Assembly: GCF_963855985.1 (NCBI RefSeq)
Contig: NC_087118.1
Location: forward strand, 620,001-684,000
Source of the DNA: Ostrinia nubilalis
Taxonomy: Eukaryota; Arthropoda; Insecta; Lepidoptera; Crambidae
Direction: 5' to 3'
DNA: 64,000 bases
Shown: one piece after another, positions 10,657 through 21,155 of the stretch
Numbering within the stretch: position 1 is the first letter of the stretch
Layout of the letters: each line of letters begins with the position of its first letter
Notes under the pieces: model-generated
The model's database searches: none
Seen by the model: the letters and a program-made list of their open reading frames with translations, nothing else
Told to the model about the DNA's origin: nothing
Made by a program: the position numbers and the translations under genes

Positions 10657-12017
10657 TTCGGCCATCCGACACCGTGATGCCTCCCGGCATTCACGTCTAA
10701 TAAGGATTTATTCTAAAATCATTAATATTACTTTTCAAACAATATTACAATATGAAGCATATAAATAGTAGAATGATAAACAATTATATGACAACTTGTT
10801 AACAAGTGTTTTAACATTAATAATGCATTTTAGAAACTATTCTTCATATTAAACCAGTAACAAATGTTAAGGGAGAAAAATCTTGTAGGCACTTATACAC
10901 ACTATACATTTTCACCTAATCTATATTATTCGTAATGACTTATTTTATAACCAATAACGGATATTTGCATGAAATTCAGATATTAATCGTTTTACTTTAT
11001 AATTTTCTCAAAACTACCATATCGAATATATTGGAAACTTCTCTTTTTAAATCCAAATTTTTATTTCACATAAATACACGTCCATTAGATGTTAGTACAT
11101 AATCAATTTAATTACAGTGTATCTTGCCATGACTGCCATGTGAAAGTTATTAAGTTTATAAGAACATGTCAAAACGTTAATATTAAGTATATCCAATTAT
11201 ATCCATTTGTAACCGTAATCTGGCAAATAATGAATTATGGTCACGATTTATGATTAACACTAAAGGTACTTTCGTCAGAATTATGTATTCCTAAGGCCTT
11301 AACATAATTTTCTTCTTTACAAATTTTCCAAGTTTTTGAAACCAATAGGTACAATTACAGTGTCCTTATATTATGTGTTTCTAAATGTCTGTGATGCTCG
11401 ATTTCATCACGATAAGCGCAACATATTTGCCATCTAGCTGTACGTGGGACCACTAAAAATAATTTGATAACCTTACTGTATCTGCTATTTGAAGAGATTA
11501 CGATGTTTGGATGGGTTGTCAGATTCTATGACTGAATTTTGGTGTTTGGACTATTCGCGGAACTAAATTTCTTCTCCTTTTTTTTTTAACGTGGTTCTTA
11601 AGGCAGCATAACCAGTAGAAACTTTTAAGTCGTAAAAGACATACCTTTTTTTAGCACACACACCAGAGCTAGTGTCTCTAACTCATAGAAGTTGTCTTTC
11701 ATTGAAGATGTCTTTCCTCAGGGGTCGTCTGTCTGTGGGTCGACTAAAGTAAGTGACTTTGAAGACTTTTCTCTTTATCATCAAGATCTGACTTAAATAT
11801 GATTTAGAGTCCTGAATAATATTGATAATCATAGCATTGGATCAAGTTAGTCATCTATGGTTTTCTGAACCCTTTTCCCTTTTGTAATGAGATAAGTGGT
11901 AATGGTGGTATTTGCACATTATTTTTCATCCTGACATCAAAGACTGCACGTGTACGTCCTATCTCAGTCAGATTTATAGCAATACAATCGCGATACTTTC
12001 ACAAAAGAGTATAAAGC

Positions 12018-12260
12018 TTATCTAACTAACCAGAACATGTCGGAACTAAGTCCGGGCTTAGTCATAATATCAGCTCTATCGAGAGTATCCATAGCTGAGG
12101 GGTCTTTTACAATTCGATTTACATGACATATTGGACATGCTCCAAAAAGCATTGAAGTAGCTATTAAAATATTTGCTTTAAGTGTTATTGGACTAGGAGA
12201 CAAATTACCAAAAACGATTTCACCTTTGCCGTTGTGAATTAAAAAGGCTCTTTTAAACAC
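12018..12260 (-). pseudogene. Possible decayed retropepsin fragment
   Basis: 80 residues. ACPICHVNRIVKDPSAMDT followed by RADIMTKP loosely resembles the region around a retroviral-type protease active site (DTGADxxIM), with the catalytic motif disrupted. The match is by eye and weak. It could equally be a chance ORF. Confidence 0.2.
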
Positions 12261-12390
12261 CCGGTACTTGGCCCCCTGTTTAATTTACATACATAACATA
12301 CAAAACAAACAAATGTGACAAACAAAATTCCACGCGGAAGAACCCTCGGCGGAAAGCTATTCGCATTATAAAATATCACTTGAAAATATA

Positions 12391-12455
12391 GAACCGCCTA
12401 AGGCGGGAATCGAACCCACGGCCTTAAGCTCGCCAGGTGTCAAGTTATTTTAAAA
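12391..12455 (-). other. tRNA-like B-box sequence (SINE or tRNA fragment)
   Basis: The minus strand reads GGTTCGATTCCCGCC, a good B box, preceded by TTAAGGCCGTG. A complete cloverleaf with paired acceptor stem was not found, so this is more likely a SINE or tRNA-pseudogene fragment than a functional tRNA. Confidence 0.4.
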
Positions 12456-14595
12456 ATTTTAATCGAAAGGCAACTGTAAACGCCAGAAACTATCCTCTGT
12501 AAAACTAGAAATTTATGTTAACTGGTATTCACTTGTGTCCGTCATTTTCGTGGCTCTCGAAAATATTCTGACCAGGAATTTTATAGAATGTCAGTATTCA
12601 AAACCGTGAAAAATTGCAGTTGCGTGAAGTTTTGACCAATAGACGTGTTGACACCGCCAGTTAATTGACGTACTTTTAAAAACTGTCAAATCAAACTCCC
12701 ATAGATTTCGTATGGCACGACAAGCAAGTGACGTCGCTATTTTGTGAATTTAATCAAACTAGGTACTTTTCTTAATTACAATGCGACCAAAAATGATAAT
12801 TTACAGGTCATTTCAGATTAATTAAGCTTTCAAGATCAGAATGTCTTTAATAAATTGTAATATTTAATCAATATCGGTGTCAAATCGTCCATTGTCAGTG
12901 AAGTCTGCTATACATCATCAATCACTAACACTTCTATAACAGCGTCAATCTCATCAACATTTTTGTTTATTTTAGCTCTATACTTAGAGGTATGACTGAT
13001 GATTGACCACAACTTTTACAATTGGAATTGATATTGAAATGATCTGCCAAACTATACTTAGTTTCAGCATCGGTTTTGCGTCAACAAGTGCACTCACTAC
13101 CAACACTTAAAAGGATTTTTCATTTACCAAAACAGTCTCATAGATTTTTTTTGTCATAAAAATAATTACGTAAAACATCCTTTCAAGTAGCAGGATTCAA
13201 AATTTCCTCTAACAGACGTCCGTAGTTCTCTTAGCTAAGCCAATCAACTTTTGCAATGTCTAAGTCAAAGACAAAATTCTCTTATTTGCATTAGCTATTA
13301 TAATAGCGCTCACAAAATTGTCATAAAATGAAAGACTACTAAAAGAAAAACTTTAAACTTCTGCTCATTATGGAAACTTGACGTTTCATATCTTTTGATC
13401 TACCAAAAAAAATGACTAACCTAACCTATGAAACCTTGGTACAGGTACTAAGCTCCTTTTATAGTTACAAATTGCATGACTCCTCTTATGACTTCTTACA
13501 GTAATATAATATTGTGTTTATTTGAGCTCGCTAACTGATGTAGTTCTTTGAGAAAACTAAATTAGAAGAAAAAGCTTAATTCAACTAGAAACTACCTATC
13601 TAGGTCAGACTAATGTAATCAGAGGTCAGAATAATTCGAAATATATTTTTGAAGTGGAATTATAGATCTATAGACAAGATATTGTACTTGGCAAAAGAAC
13701 CTACCGAAAGTCCGAACCGACGACAATTTTAAAATAAACGAATCATTAATTAATTCACTTTACTTGTGTAAAAATATTTAAAAAAAAAAAATTTTTTTTA
13801 GCACATTTACTTTAACGTTAATTTAAACGTTATAATCGAATACTTTATCATTACCTTTAATTATTACTATTAAAGATTTACTACATAAGCTAATATTCCC
13901 ATTTTACTGTAGGTATGCGTAATATTTCATAATGTGTGCGCAATAAAAAAAAACTACCAATAAAAAAATAGGCACTTTTCTTCACTAGAGTCTACCAGAA
14001 ATTCCACGAACCTCATGTGGCACTGCTCTTTCAGTAGAGCTGGAAGAAGATGAGCTCCTTCGCGTATTTTTCCTCGACCCTGGCCCCACAGAAGACGATC
14101 GCGGTGGCGCCCTCTTACTGGACGACGACGACAACCTTGTCCGCTCAGCACGCTTATTTCATCGTCAGCCGACGGGTGTCCCTGGCGGCATACGAGCTCC
14201 ATCTTCAGTAGTCGTTGTATTCAACTGTGAAATAAAGTACTCGACGAAATAAACTGTGTCTGACCAGCATCAACTCAACATCATATGGAAGCTATGTTCA
14301 TGTTATATTAAGCAAAAGTTTGATTTGTGTCTTTTCCAAAAATCTAAATCTCAAAAAATAAATCTAAAAAATCTTTTGTTTGACAATTAATATTATGCTC
14401 CCTGAGCAAAGTGTAGTAAAATACCATTGTGACATGTTTCTATTATACATATGCATCACAAATAAAGATTTTGTATTTATACTTGTATTTTATTCAGTGC
14501 GACCTTCACACACAACTCATGTGACAACTGGACGGCTTGCTTGTTATGTCAGTAATAGAAGGCTTTTCATTCTAGAGACTATCCTAAACAATGGG

Positions 14596-15690
14596 GCCCT
14601 TAAGGCGCATCTAGCCTGATAAACTGGAGGCGCGTCTAGCCTCGTCATACTCAGTCATAGTTCAAGGCGCATGTAGCCTGATGAAACTGGAGGCACGTCT
14701 AGCCTCGTTAATACTCGTTATACTAAGTCACAGTCATAGTCCAAGGCACATCTAGCCTAATAAACTGGAGGCGCGTCTAGCCTCGTTATATTTAGTCATA
14801 TTCAAAAGCGCATCTAGCCTGATAAACTGGAGGAGTGTCTAGCCTCGTTATACTAAGTCATAGTCATAGTTCATAGTCATAGTTATAGTCAAAGTCAAAG
14901 CCAAAATATCTTTATTTGTTTAGTAGACTAATTAATAGCACTTACAAATCGTCAAATATTTTGCTTATAAGGAGCCTCTACACGTCTCATACTTAGTCAT
15001 AGTCAATGGGGCATCTAGCCTGATAAACTGGAGGCACGTCTAGCCTCGTTATACTAAGTCATAGCCATAGTCTAAGGCGCATCTAGCCTTATAACCTGGA
15101 GGCGCGTCTAGCCTCGATATACTAAGTCAGTCATGGTCATAGTCATAGTCTAAGGCGCATCTAGCCTTGTTGTACTTAGTCATAGTCAAAGGCGCATCTA
15201 GCCTGGTAAACTGGAGGCGCGTCTAGCCTCGTTATACTAAGTCTTAGTCATGGTCAAAGTCATAGTCATAGTCTAAGGCGCATCTAGCCTATTAAACTGG
15301 AGGCGCGTCTAGCCTCGTTGTACTGAGTCATAGTCAAAGGCGCATCTAGCCTCGTTGTACTGAGTCATAGTCAAAGGCGCATCTAGCCTTGTTATACTTA
15401 GTCATAGTCAAAGGCGCATCTAGCCTTGTTATACTTAGTCATAGTCAAAGGCGCATCTAGCCTATTAAACTGGAGGCGCGTCTAGCCTCGTTGTACTGAG
15501 TCATAGTCCAAGGCGCATCTAGCCTTGTAATACTTAGTCATAGTCAAAGGCGCATCTAGCCTGATAAACTGGAGGTGCGTCTAACCTCGTTATACTAAGT
15601 CTTAGTCATGGTCATAGTCATGGTCATAGTCATGGTCATAGTCATAGTCTAAGGCGCATCTAGCCTGATAAACTGAAGGCGCGTCTAGCC
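14596..15690. repeat. TAGCC minisatellite
   Basis: Alternating units AAGGCGCATCTAGCCTG and GGAGGCGCGTCTAGCCTCG are joined by TTATACTAAGTCATAGTC spacers of varying length. I count about 16 'GCGCATCTAGCC' type units. Near 14880-14985 the array is interrupted by sequence with AATATCTTTATTTG, like the tail of a small inserted retroelement. Confidence 0.85.
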
Positions 15691-16163
15691 TTTAAAAATA
15701 ACTATTTCATGCTTTAAACGAAATATTCATACGTTTTTCTACTTGAACTTTTAAAATCAATTACTTTTTAACCAAATAAATAAAAACGTACCTTATGAGC
15801 TGTAGATCACATCCCACTTCTGAGTTGAAATGAAACACTCTTGTAGGTCGTTCTAACTTGTATTTCAGCACCACTGATTTACACAATTCCGACATTATGA
15901 CGTCATCTTAATAGTACCTCTTGCTTTGAACGCTCAAATCGAACTGACTGTCCAGCGGCATGCCAGCGATAAGGTAACTTCCCCTTCCATCAGTGAAAGT
16001 CGACCGGTTCAAAACGACTTATCGACGGCATGCTCCGGAACTAGTCAAATGCAATACTTATTTCATAATTAGCTGTTTTCTTAATTTTTAAAATACTAAA
16101 ATGTATACAATAAAAATCTAAAATAATTAAATTAAATAATAAATATGAAATAATTGGATTTAA

Positions 16164-17120
16164 CCCTTAACCACCTAGCACCTATTTCTGTCCTTTAACC
16201 ACCTACGTGCGGTCACAGAGACCGCTAATAAATTATTGAGATTATTTTGGGATCTATGATAAGAAATTAAAGTTCGGTTAAATAAAATGCATGTCTATAC
16301 CTATTTGCTTTATTTAAGCGCCACAAATTAGCAAAAGTAATATAAAAGTTTTATAAAAATGGAATAATATCAATGAAATAAGGAATATGGCACCAAAAAT
16401 AACTATACTAAGAAAATGAGATGTTTATTCTAAAATACTTAAATTTTTAACTTCTTTTTCTTATTTCTAATAATTTCAATAAACTAAAAATAAAATCAAA
16501 TAAAAAAACTAAACAAAAAATTAAAAATTTTACAAAATTGCAAAGCCTCAACTTTTGCATTTTTTCGCGGTACTTTACACACGAAAAATAGGTAAGCCGT
16601 TTTGCGTTTCTTTTTTGGATGACACGTAAAGCATGTTTTACGAACTTCAAGTCGTCATCATCATCATTATTTTCGTCGTCGTCACCCTCAAACCCTCAAT
16701 TTCAGATTTAGATCCACTCTCTTCAGCCTGCTCTTGATCAATGGTTACATCAGGTTCGACGTCGCTGCAATCGTCGCCAGAAAGGTCATTTTCGTCCGAG
16801 ATTTCTTGCTGAAGCCATCTTATAATATTTTCGTCATTTTTACTCATTTTGATTCTAAAACAGTAATAATAAATAATTATAACAGTAATAATAAAAAGTC
16901 ACACAACCACCTACGTGCGGTCACGGAGACCGCTGGCGAATTTATTTTACTTACCCTGGCCAAACGCGCGCACGTACACACTCGCCGAGCGCTAGCGCGA
17001 CACCGAGTGGTGTGTAGAAAAGGTACATGAACGCGCTTTGTTACACGCCACTCACACGCGGAAATATTTGAATTTGAAAAATCGTTGCGGTCTCTGAGAC
17101 CGCAGGTAGGTGGTTAAGGG
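16164..17120 (-). mobile_element. Non-autonomous piggyBac-like transposon
   Basis: 957 bp with ends CCCTTAACCACCTA and TAGGTGGTTAAGGG, flanked by TTAA on both sides. The same site is empty in LTR copy 1 at about 10480, with a single TTAA. A hairpin-like motif GCGGTCNNNGAGACCGC occurs near both ends and once more internally (16207-16226, 16917-16933 and 17086-17102). It retains only the two ends of a transposase gene, so it is an internal-deletion derivative. Confidence 0.9.
16496..16847 (-). pseudogene. piggyBac-like transposase remnant: N-terminus joined to C-terminus
   Basis: From 16847 the minus strand encodes MSKNDENIIRWLQQEISDE and an acidic stretch, typical of the transposase N-terminus. 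Near 16655-16540 another frame encodes KTCFTCHPKKKRKTAYLFF followed by further Cys and basic residues, resembling the C-terminal cysteine-rich DNA-binding domain. The catalytic DDD core is missing and an acidic Asp-rich microsatellite marks the deletion joint near 16660. Confidence 0.6.
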
Positions 17121-17295
17121 TTAATACAATATAAATTCTAAAATGCCTAGGAAGTAATCAAATAAAGTATTTTAATTTAATAATGGGTTTTTGGGTTCTT
17201 CTAAAATACAATACAAATACTAAAATTGTTGCAATAACCATTTAAAAGTAACCAATTATCGTATAAAATACAATATAAATTCTAAAATCATTACA

Positions 17296-17640
17296 TTAGG
17301 AATTCCCACGGGAACGGGCATTAGCGGGAAAATCCTTTTGTATGAAAAAGCTAAACCGCTTAAGTTAGACGCTTGAAATTTGGCAAGCAGGTACCTTAGT
17401 AAACTTAAAGCTTAGTTATAACAGGATATTGCAAAATTCCTACGGGAACGGGAATTAGCGAGAAAAAATATTTGTATGAAAAAATCTAAACCGCGTAAGA
17501 TAGATGAAGACGGGTAAAACGAGATCCACGCGTACGAAGTCGCGGGCGGCTGCTAGTACGTCATAAATTGTAAACCGCTACGTTTGTACGGCGGAACCCT
17601 CGGTGTGCGAGTCCGACTCGCACTTGGCCGGTTTTTTTTA
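17296..17640. repeat. Right half of the split lepidopteran repeat
   Basis: Continues the repeat interrupted at 10147. Contains CCCACGGGAACGGG twice, ACGCGTACGAAGTCGCGGGC, and near the end GAGTCCGACTCGCACTTGGC followed by a T run. I recognise these segments as common in lepidopteran genomes, from memory. Confidence 0.65.
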
Positions 17641-17716
17641 AACAAAGGTTTTACTATTGATATTTTTAAATTATCTGGATATATTCCACGACTTATGCTC
17701 AAGTTTACAAGGTAAC
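17634..17716 (-). pseudogene. Non-LTR RT remnant, split by the copia element (distal part)
   Basis: The minus strand encodes LVNLSISRGIYPDNLKISI and then VKPLFKK, the stretch between the conserved RT regions of CR1/Jockey-type elements. Its upstream half is at 48679-48760 on the far side of the copia element, in matching frame. Confidence 0.7.
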
Positions 17717-19025
17717 TGTTGAATGCCAAGCCAATGCAATCACTACGGTAGCGCATTTTCTTACATAACTTTTCAATTCCTATCATTGTAGGTCCGAAAA
17801 TATTTCTCATACAATTTGATACCATAATGATCATTCTTCATAAAAAATTTAAAACCTACATATTTAAAAACATAATCATTGATATTCATAATATCACTAA
17901 TCATACACTTAGTTTTTACTAATATTTGTTTTCATATATTTTTCTATATTCGAATGATTATGAATTTCATAATCATTCGAATAAATAACTATAATATTCA
18001 TAAATGTGATGTATCCTAATATTTGTTTTCATAAATTTATTACTCATAAGTGTATTTATCCATATTATTGAAAATCATGATGTCTATATTCGTATTAAAT
18101 CGTATTTTAACATTAAATTAATTTGAAATCTAACGTGACAGAAACGAATCGCTGCAAAACCGACTCCACGTAGTCTTGTCTGCCCTGCCCCTAGAGTGTA
18201 ATTTAAAAGCCGGAGGCGCGGAGGGAGGGCAGCCCTCGCCCGCTGTAACGAGGCTCAGGCGCCCGGGTGAGCTGGAGCGGCTGAGGCTGGTCGCCGAGGC
18301 GCCGAAGGCGCCGATGGCGATCCAAAAAGCCGAAGCTGCGGAAGCAAGCGTGGGTGCCTGAGTCTCGTTACGCAAGGGCGGAAGGGCTGCACATCCCGCA
18401 GCGCCGGAGACGAGGAGATACCAATGCATGCTGCATGCTTGCTTTCATGTTGCATGCTCTGCATGCTTATCTACTCTATTAAATTATATATGATTTTTTT
18501 AAAGATACGAGTATGTCTGTTATAAAGTAAATTATTCTGAACAAAAACATTATGAGTTGAAGTATGTTCTTAGTAACAACATTATTAATTAAAACAATAT
18601 GATCAATGAATGTTATGAAGAAAAAAGATCTGGAAATAAAAATTATGTATTTTAAATGGTTCTTGGTAGTAACAGTATTGATAAAAAAATTATGATTACT
18701 AATTGTTATGAGCTCCGATGGTAGTAATAAAAATGTATGAATAAAAAAAGTATGAAAAATAAAATTATGAAGAGAGATTATTATGAACACAAATCGGTAG
18801 TAAGACAAAGAATAGGATTTAGAATTTTATGTGAGCCAATATAGAACCAATCACTAGTTTAAAAAAAAAAAGAGGTGTATCCTGGTTTAATAGTCTATGG
18901 TAGATTTAAGACTTCCGGTCTCTGTGACGTTTTCTACTCGGGTTGGATATTATAGAAAAGTGTGTCGAGGACATATTAAAATACATTTCGTTAGTAAATC
19001 CGTTATTTTTAATTCCATCACAACA
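17717..19025 (+). repeat. copia 5' LTR, interrupted
   Basis: Positions 17717-17745 and 18857-19025 together make the 198-bp LTR. The gap is filled by a 1.1-kb MITE flanked by AATCACTA. Confidence 0.88.
17746..18848. mobile_element. hAT-like MITE with GC-rich core
   Basis: Flanked by AATCACTA at 17738-17745 and 18849-18856, an 8-bp duplication as expected for hAT. Ends are imperfectly inverted: GGTAGCGCATTTTCTTACAT against GGTTCTATATTGGCTCACAT. Both arms carry many copies of TCATAAT, inverted between arms, like subterminal transposase sites. The core at about 18205-18420 is a GC-rich inverted repeat with arms of about 55 bp containing GTAACGAGGCTCAGGC and its complement. Open frames in the core are by-products of composition. 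Confidence 0.6.
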
Positions 19026-19043
19026 AGTTATGGGCCCAGGCAC
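19026..19043 (+). other. copia-type primer binding site
   Basis: AGTTATGGGCCCAGGCAC directly follows the LTR. It is close to the copia primer site, which pairs with the anticodon-side half of initiator tRNA-Met. Confidence 0.7.
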
Positions 19044-19181
19044 ATATCTGTGTAGTGAGAAAGTTAAAGTGATCGCAATAGTATTAGTATTTCTCGCTTC
19101 GGTAACGGGTTGCCGGCTTGCACGTGAAGTCGTGAAACATCTTGTTAAAATCGGACAAGACAGGACGATAACAATAACGAA

Positions 19182-21155
19182 ATGGAAGGGAATCACAATT
19201 CTATTAGATTGGAAGGATCCAACAATTGGAACGTGTGGAAGTTCCAGACACAGGTGCTATTGAGAAGCCAAGGATTGATGGACATCGTTGAGGGACGGTC
19301 GGACGCGGAGGAAGGCAGGGCTAAGTCAGATGCCAAAGACGCCAAAGCACAGTCGATAATAGTGTCCAGGATGACCGAGAAGGCGATGCTGCACATCTTA
19401 ACATGCAGTACATCCGCAGCAATGTGGACCAAGCTGATGAGTGTATACGAGCAGAAATCGGAGACAAGTATACATATATTGCAACAGAGATTCTTTCAAT
19501 TTAAATTTGAAAGAGGTACAGAAATGGCAGTTTTCCTTTTTAAAATACAGGAGATGCAAAACACATTGAAACAGATGGGAGAGCCAGTATCTGATAAGTT
19601 CACCATTACAAAAATCCTGATGTCGCTGCCTGACGAGTACAAACACTTCGTTTCGGCGTGGGAGTCAGCCCCTGAAGAAAAACAAACAGTAGACAATCTG
19701 GTTGCTCGGTTATTAATAGAGGAAGAAAGAATAAATGAGAAAAATGAAGAACTTACTACATCTAATTCGTCGGCATTCCTGGTTAAATCTAAGAAGAACG
19801 TGAAGTGTTACAAGTGTAACAAACTTGGACATTACAAAAGTGAATGTAGGGTGAACAATAACAGTGAAGGGAACTCAAATAATAACAATAACAAGTGTTT
19901 CTATTGTGGTAAAATGGGACATAAAAAAGCGCAGTGTTGGTTTAGGAAAAACAGTGAGAATAAGAAAAGTAATGCGTTTGTAGTGTCAGCTTCAGGACAT
20001 TATCAGAAATCAGAATGGCTAGTGGACTCCGGAGCCAGTGAACACATGTGCTGTGACCGCGCTTTGTTTACATCTCTGACAAGCGCTACTCAAAAATCAG
20101 TGATACTAGCAAATGGTGACTCAATTAGTGTGTTAGGATGTGGACTAGTGGCTGTACAAGTTCATAACGGGAAAGAATGGATTGATACCACCATGGACAA
20201 TGTGTTATACGTTCCGGACCTTAAAACCAATCTCTTTGCGGTAAATTGTGCGTCTGACAAAGGTTATGTCATGGTGACAGATGACAGATCGTGTAGGTTC
20301 ATCAAAAACAACAATGTTTGTGCGATTGCTAAACGACATGGGAACTCATATTACATGGTTTTTCGCTGCAAAAACCAAGTGGCTAGTGTTGCAAAAGCAG
20401 TGGACAATAATCTCTATCAGTGGCACGAAAGGTTAGCGCACCAAAACTTCGAACATGTGAAAAAGTTACTTACGAAAAACGACATCAATGTGAACACAAC
20501 TTCGTTGCCCAAGTGCGAAGGTTGTCTTCAAGGGAAGATACATAGATTATCGTTCCATAACAGCGAGAATGTCAGCACTAGAACCTGTGAACTGATCCAT
20601 GCGGATACATGTGGCCCCATGGAGGAAACATCTGTTGGAGGGTCAAGATACTTTGTGGTCTTGAAGGACGACTTCTCAAGTTATAGACACGTATACTTTG
20701 TCAAGAATAAGCACGAGATTAAGAACTGCATAGCTGATTTCATAAATAAAGCTGAGAACACAACTGGTAATAAAGTGAAAACTTTTAGAAGTGACAACGG
20801 GCTTGAGTTTGTCAATAAAGAAGTCAAGGAATTGTTTTCAAAGCATGGAATAACTCACCAAACAAGCACACCTTATTGTCCAGAACAAAATGGCAAGGCT
20901 GAGCGGGAAAACAGAACACTGGTGGAGGCAGCACGAACCATGCTCTATGCCAAGAACATGCCGAAGAAACTGTGGGCGGAGGCGGTCCATACAGCTGCAT
21001 TTGTGCTCAATAGAACGGGGAAGAGCAAAAATAGTGAGAAAACCCCATACGAGCTGTGGACTGGCAAGAGTTTCGATATCCATCTATTGAAGGCTTTCGG
21101 CACACCGGCTTATGTGCACATACCAAAGGAAAGACGAAGGAAATGGGACAAGAAA
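19182..21155 (+). pseudogene. copia gag-protease-integrase (5' part of gag-pol)
   Basis: Starts at ATG 19182 (MEGNHNSIRLEGSNNWNVWK). Gag of the copia type is followed by two CCHC knuckles at about residues 209-222 and 239-252, protease DSGASEHM at about 282, the integrase finger (HERLAHQNFEHV, then CEGCLQGK) and the catalytic triad HADTCGP, RSDNGLEF and QNGKAERENRT. The frame is undamaged up to WDKK at 21155, where a non-LTR element interrupts it; downstream residues to 21509 belong to that insert. The protein resumes at 24783. Confidence 0.9.

Larger units (their letters stand above)
10657..14595. other. Interior of the non-autonomous LTR element, mostly non-coding
   Basis: About 3.9 kb of AT-rich sequence with no ORF that I can assign. 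Two short minus-strand open stretches (12018-12260 and 13954-14202) might be decayed gag/protease pieces. The second translates in an alternative frame to a serine- and arginine-rich text interrupted by stops. Nothing else stands out. Confidence 0.5.
10148..17295 (-). mobile_element. Large non-autonomous LTR retrotransposon (LARD-like)
   Basis: Two direct 509-bp repeats beginning TGAAATG and ending ATTACA flank a 5.2-kb interior; the pair is flanked by TTAG on both sides inside a repeat that becomes continuous when the block is removed. I could find no difference between the LTR copies when the piggyBac-like insert in the right one is skipped. The interior has no intact retroviral-type gene, only short minus-strand fragments and a minisatellite. 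Orientation is uncertain: minus is preferred because the best fragments are minus and ACTCAGAAGTGGGAT next to the right LTR is a possible primer site. No convincing polypurine tract is seen on either side. Confidence 0.75.
15826..17295 (-). repeat. LTR copy 2, interrupted by a piggyBac-like element
   Basis: Removing 16164-17120 and one TTAA leaves exactly 509 bp, equal to copy 1 in length and, by eye, in sequence. Downstream TTAG at 17296-17299 is the second target-site copy. Confidence 0.85.

Noticed and set aside
12391..12455. Functional tRNA gene
   Set aside because: Only the B-box half is convincing; no acceptor stem could be paired.
14596..15690. CRISPR-like array
   Set aside because: Units alternate, spacers are themselves repetitive, and the context is a eukaryotic transposon.
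18130..18464. Overlapping GC-rich open frames in the hAT-like MITE core
   Set aside because: Open in several frames on both strands because of base composition; lies inside a foldback core and shows no domain.
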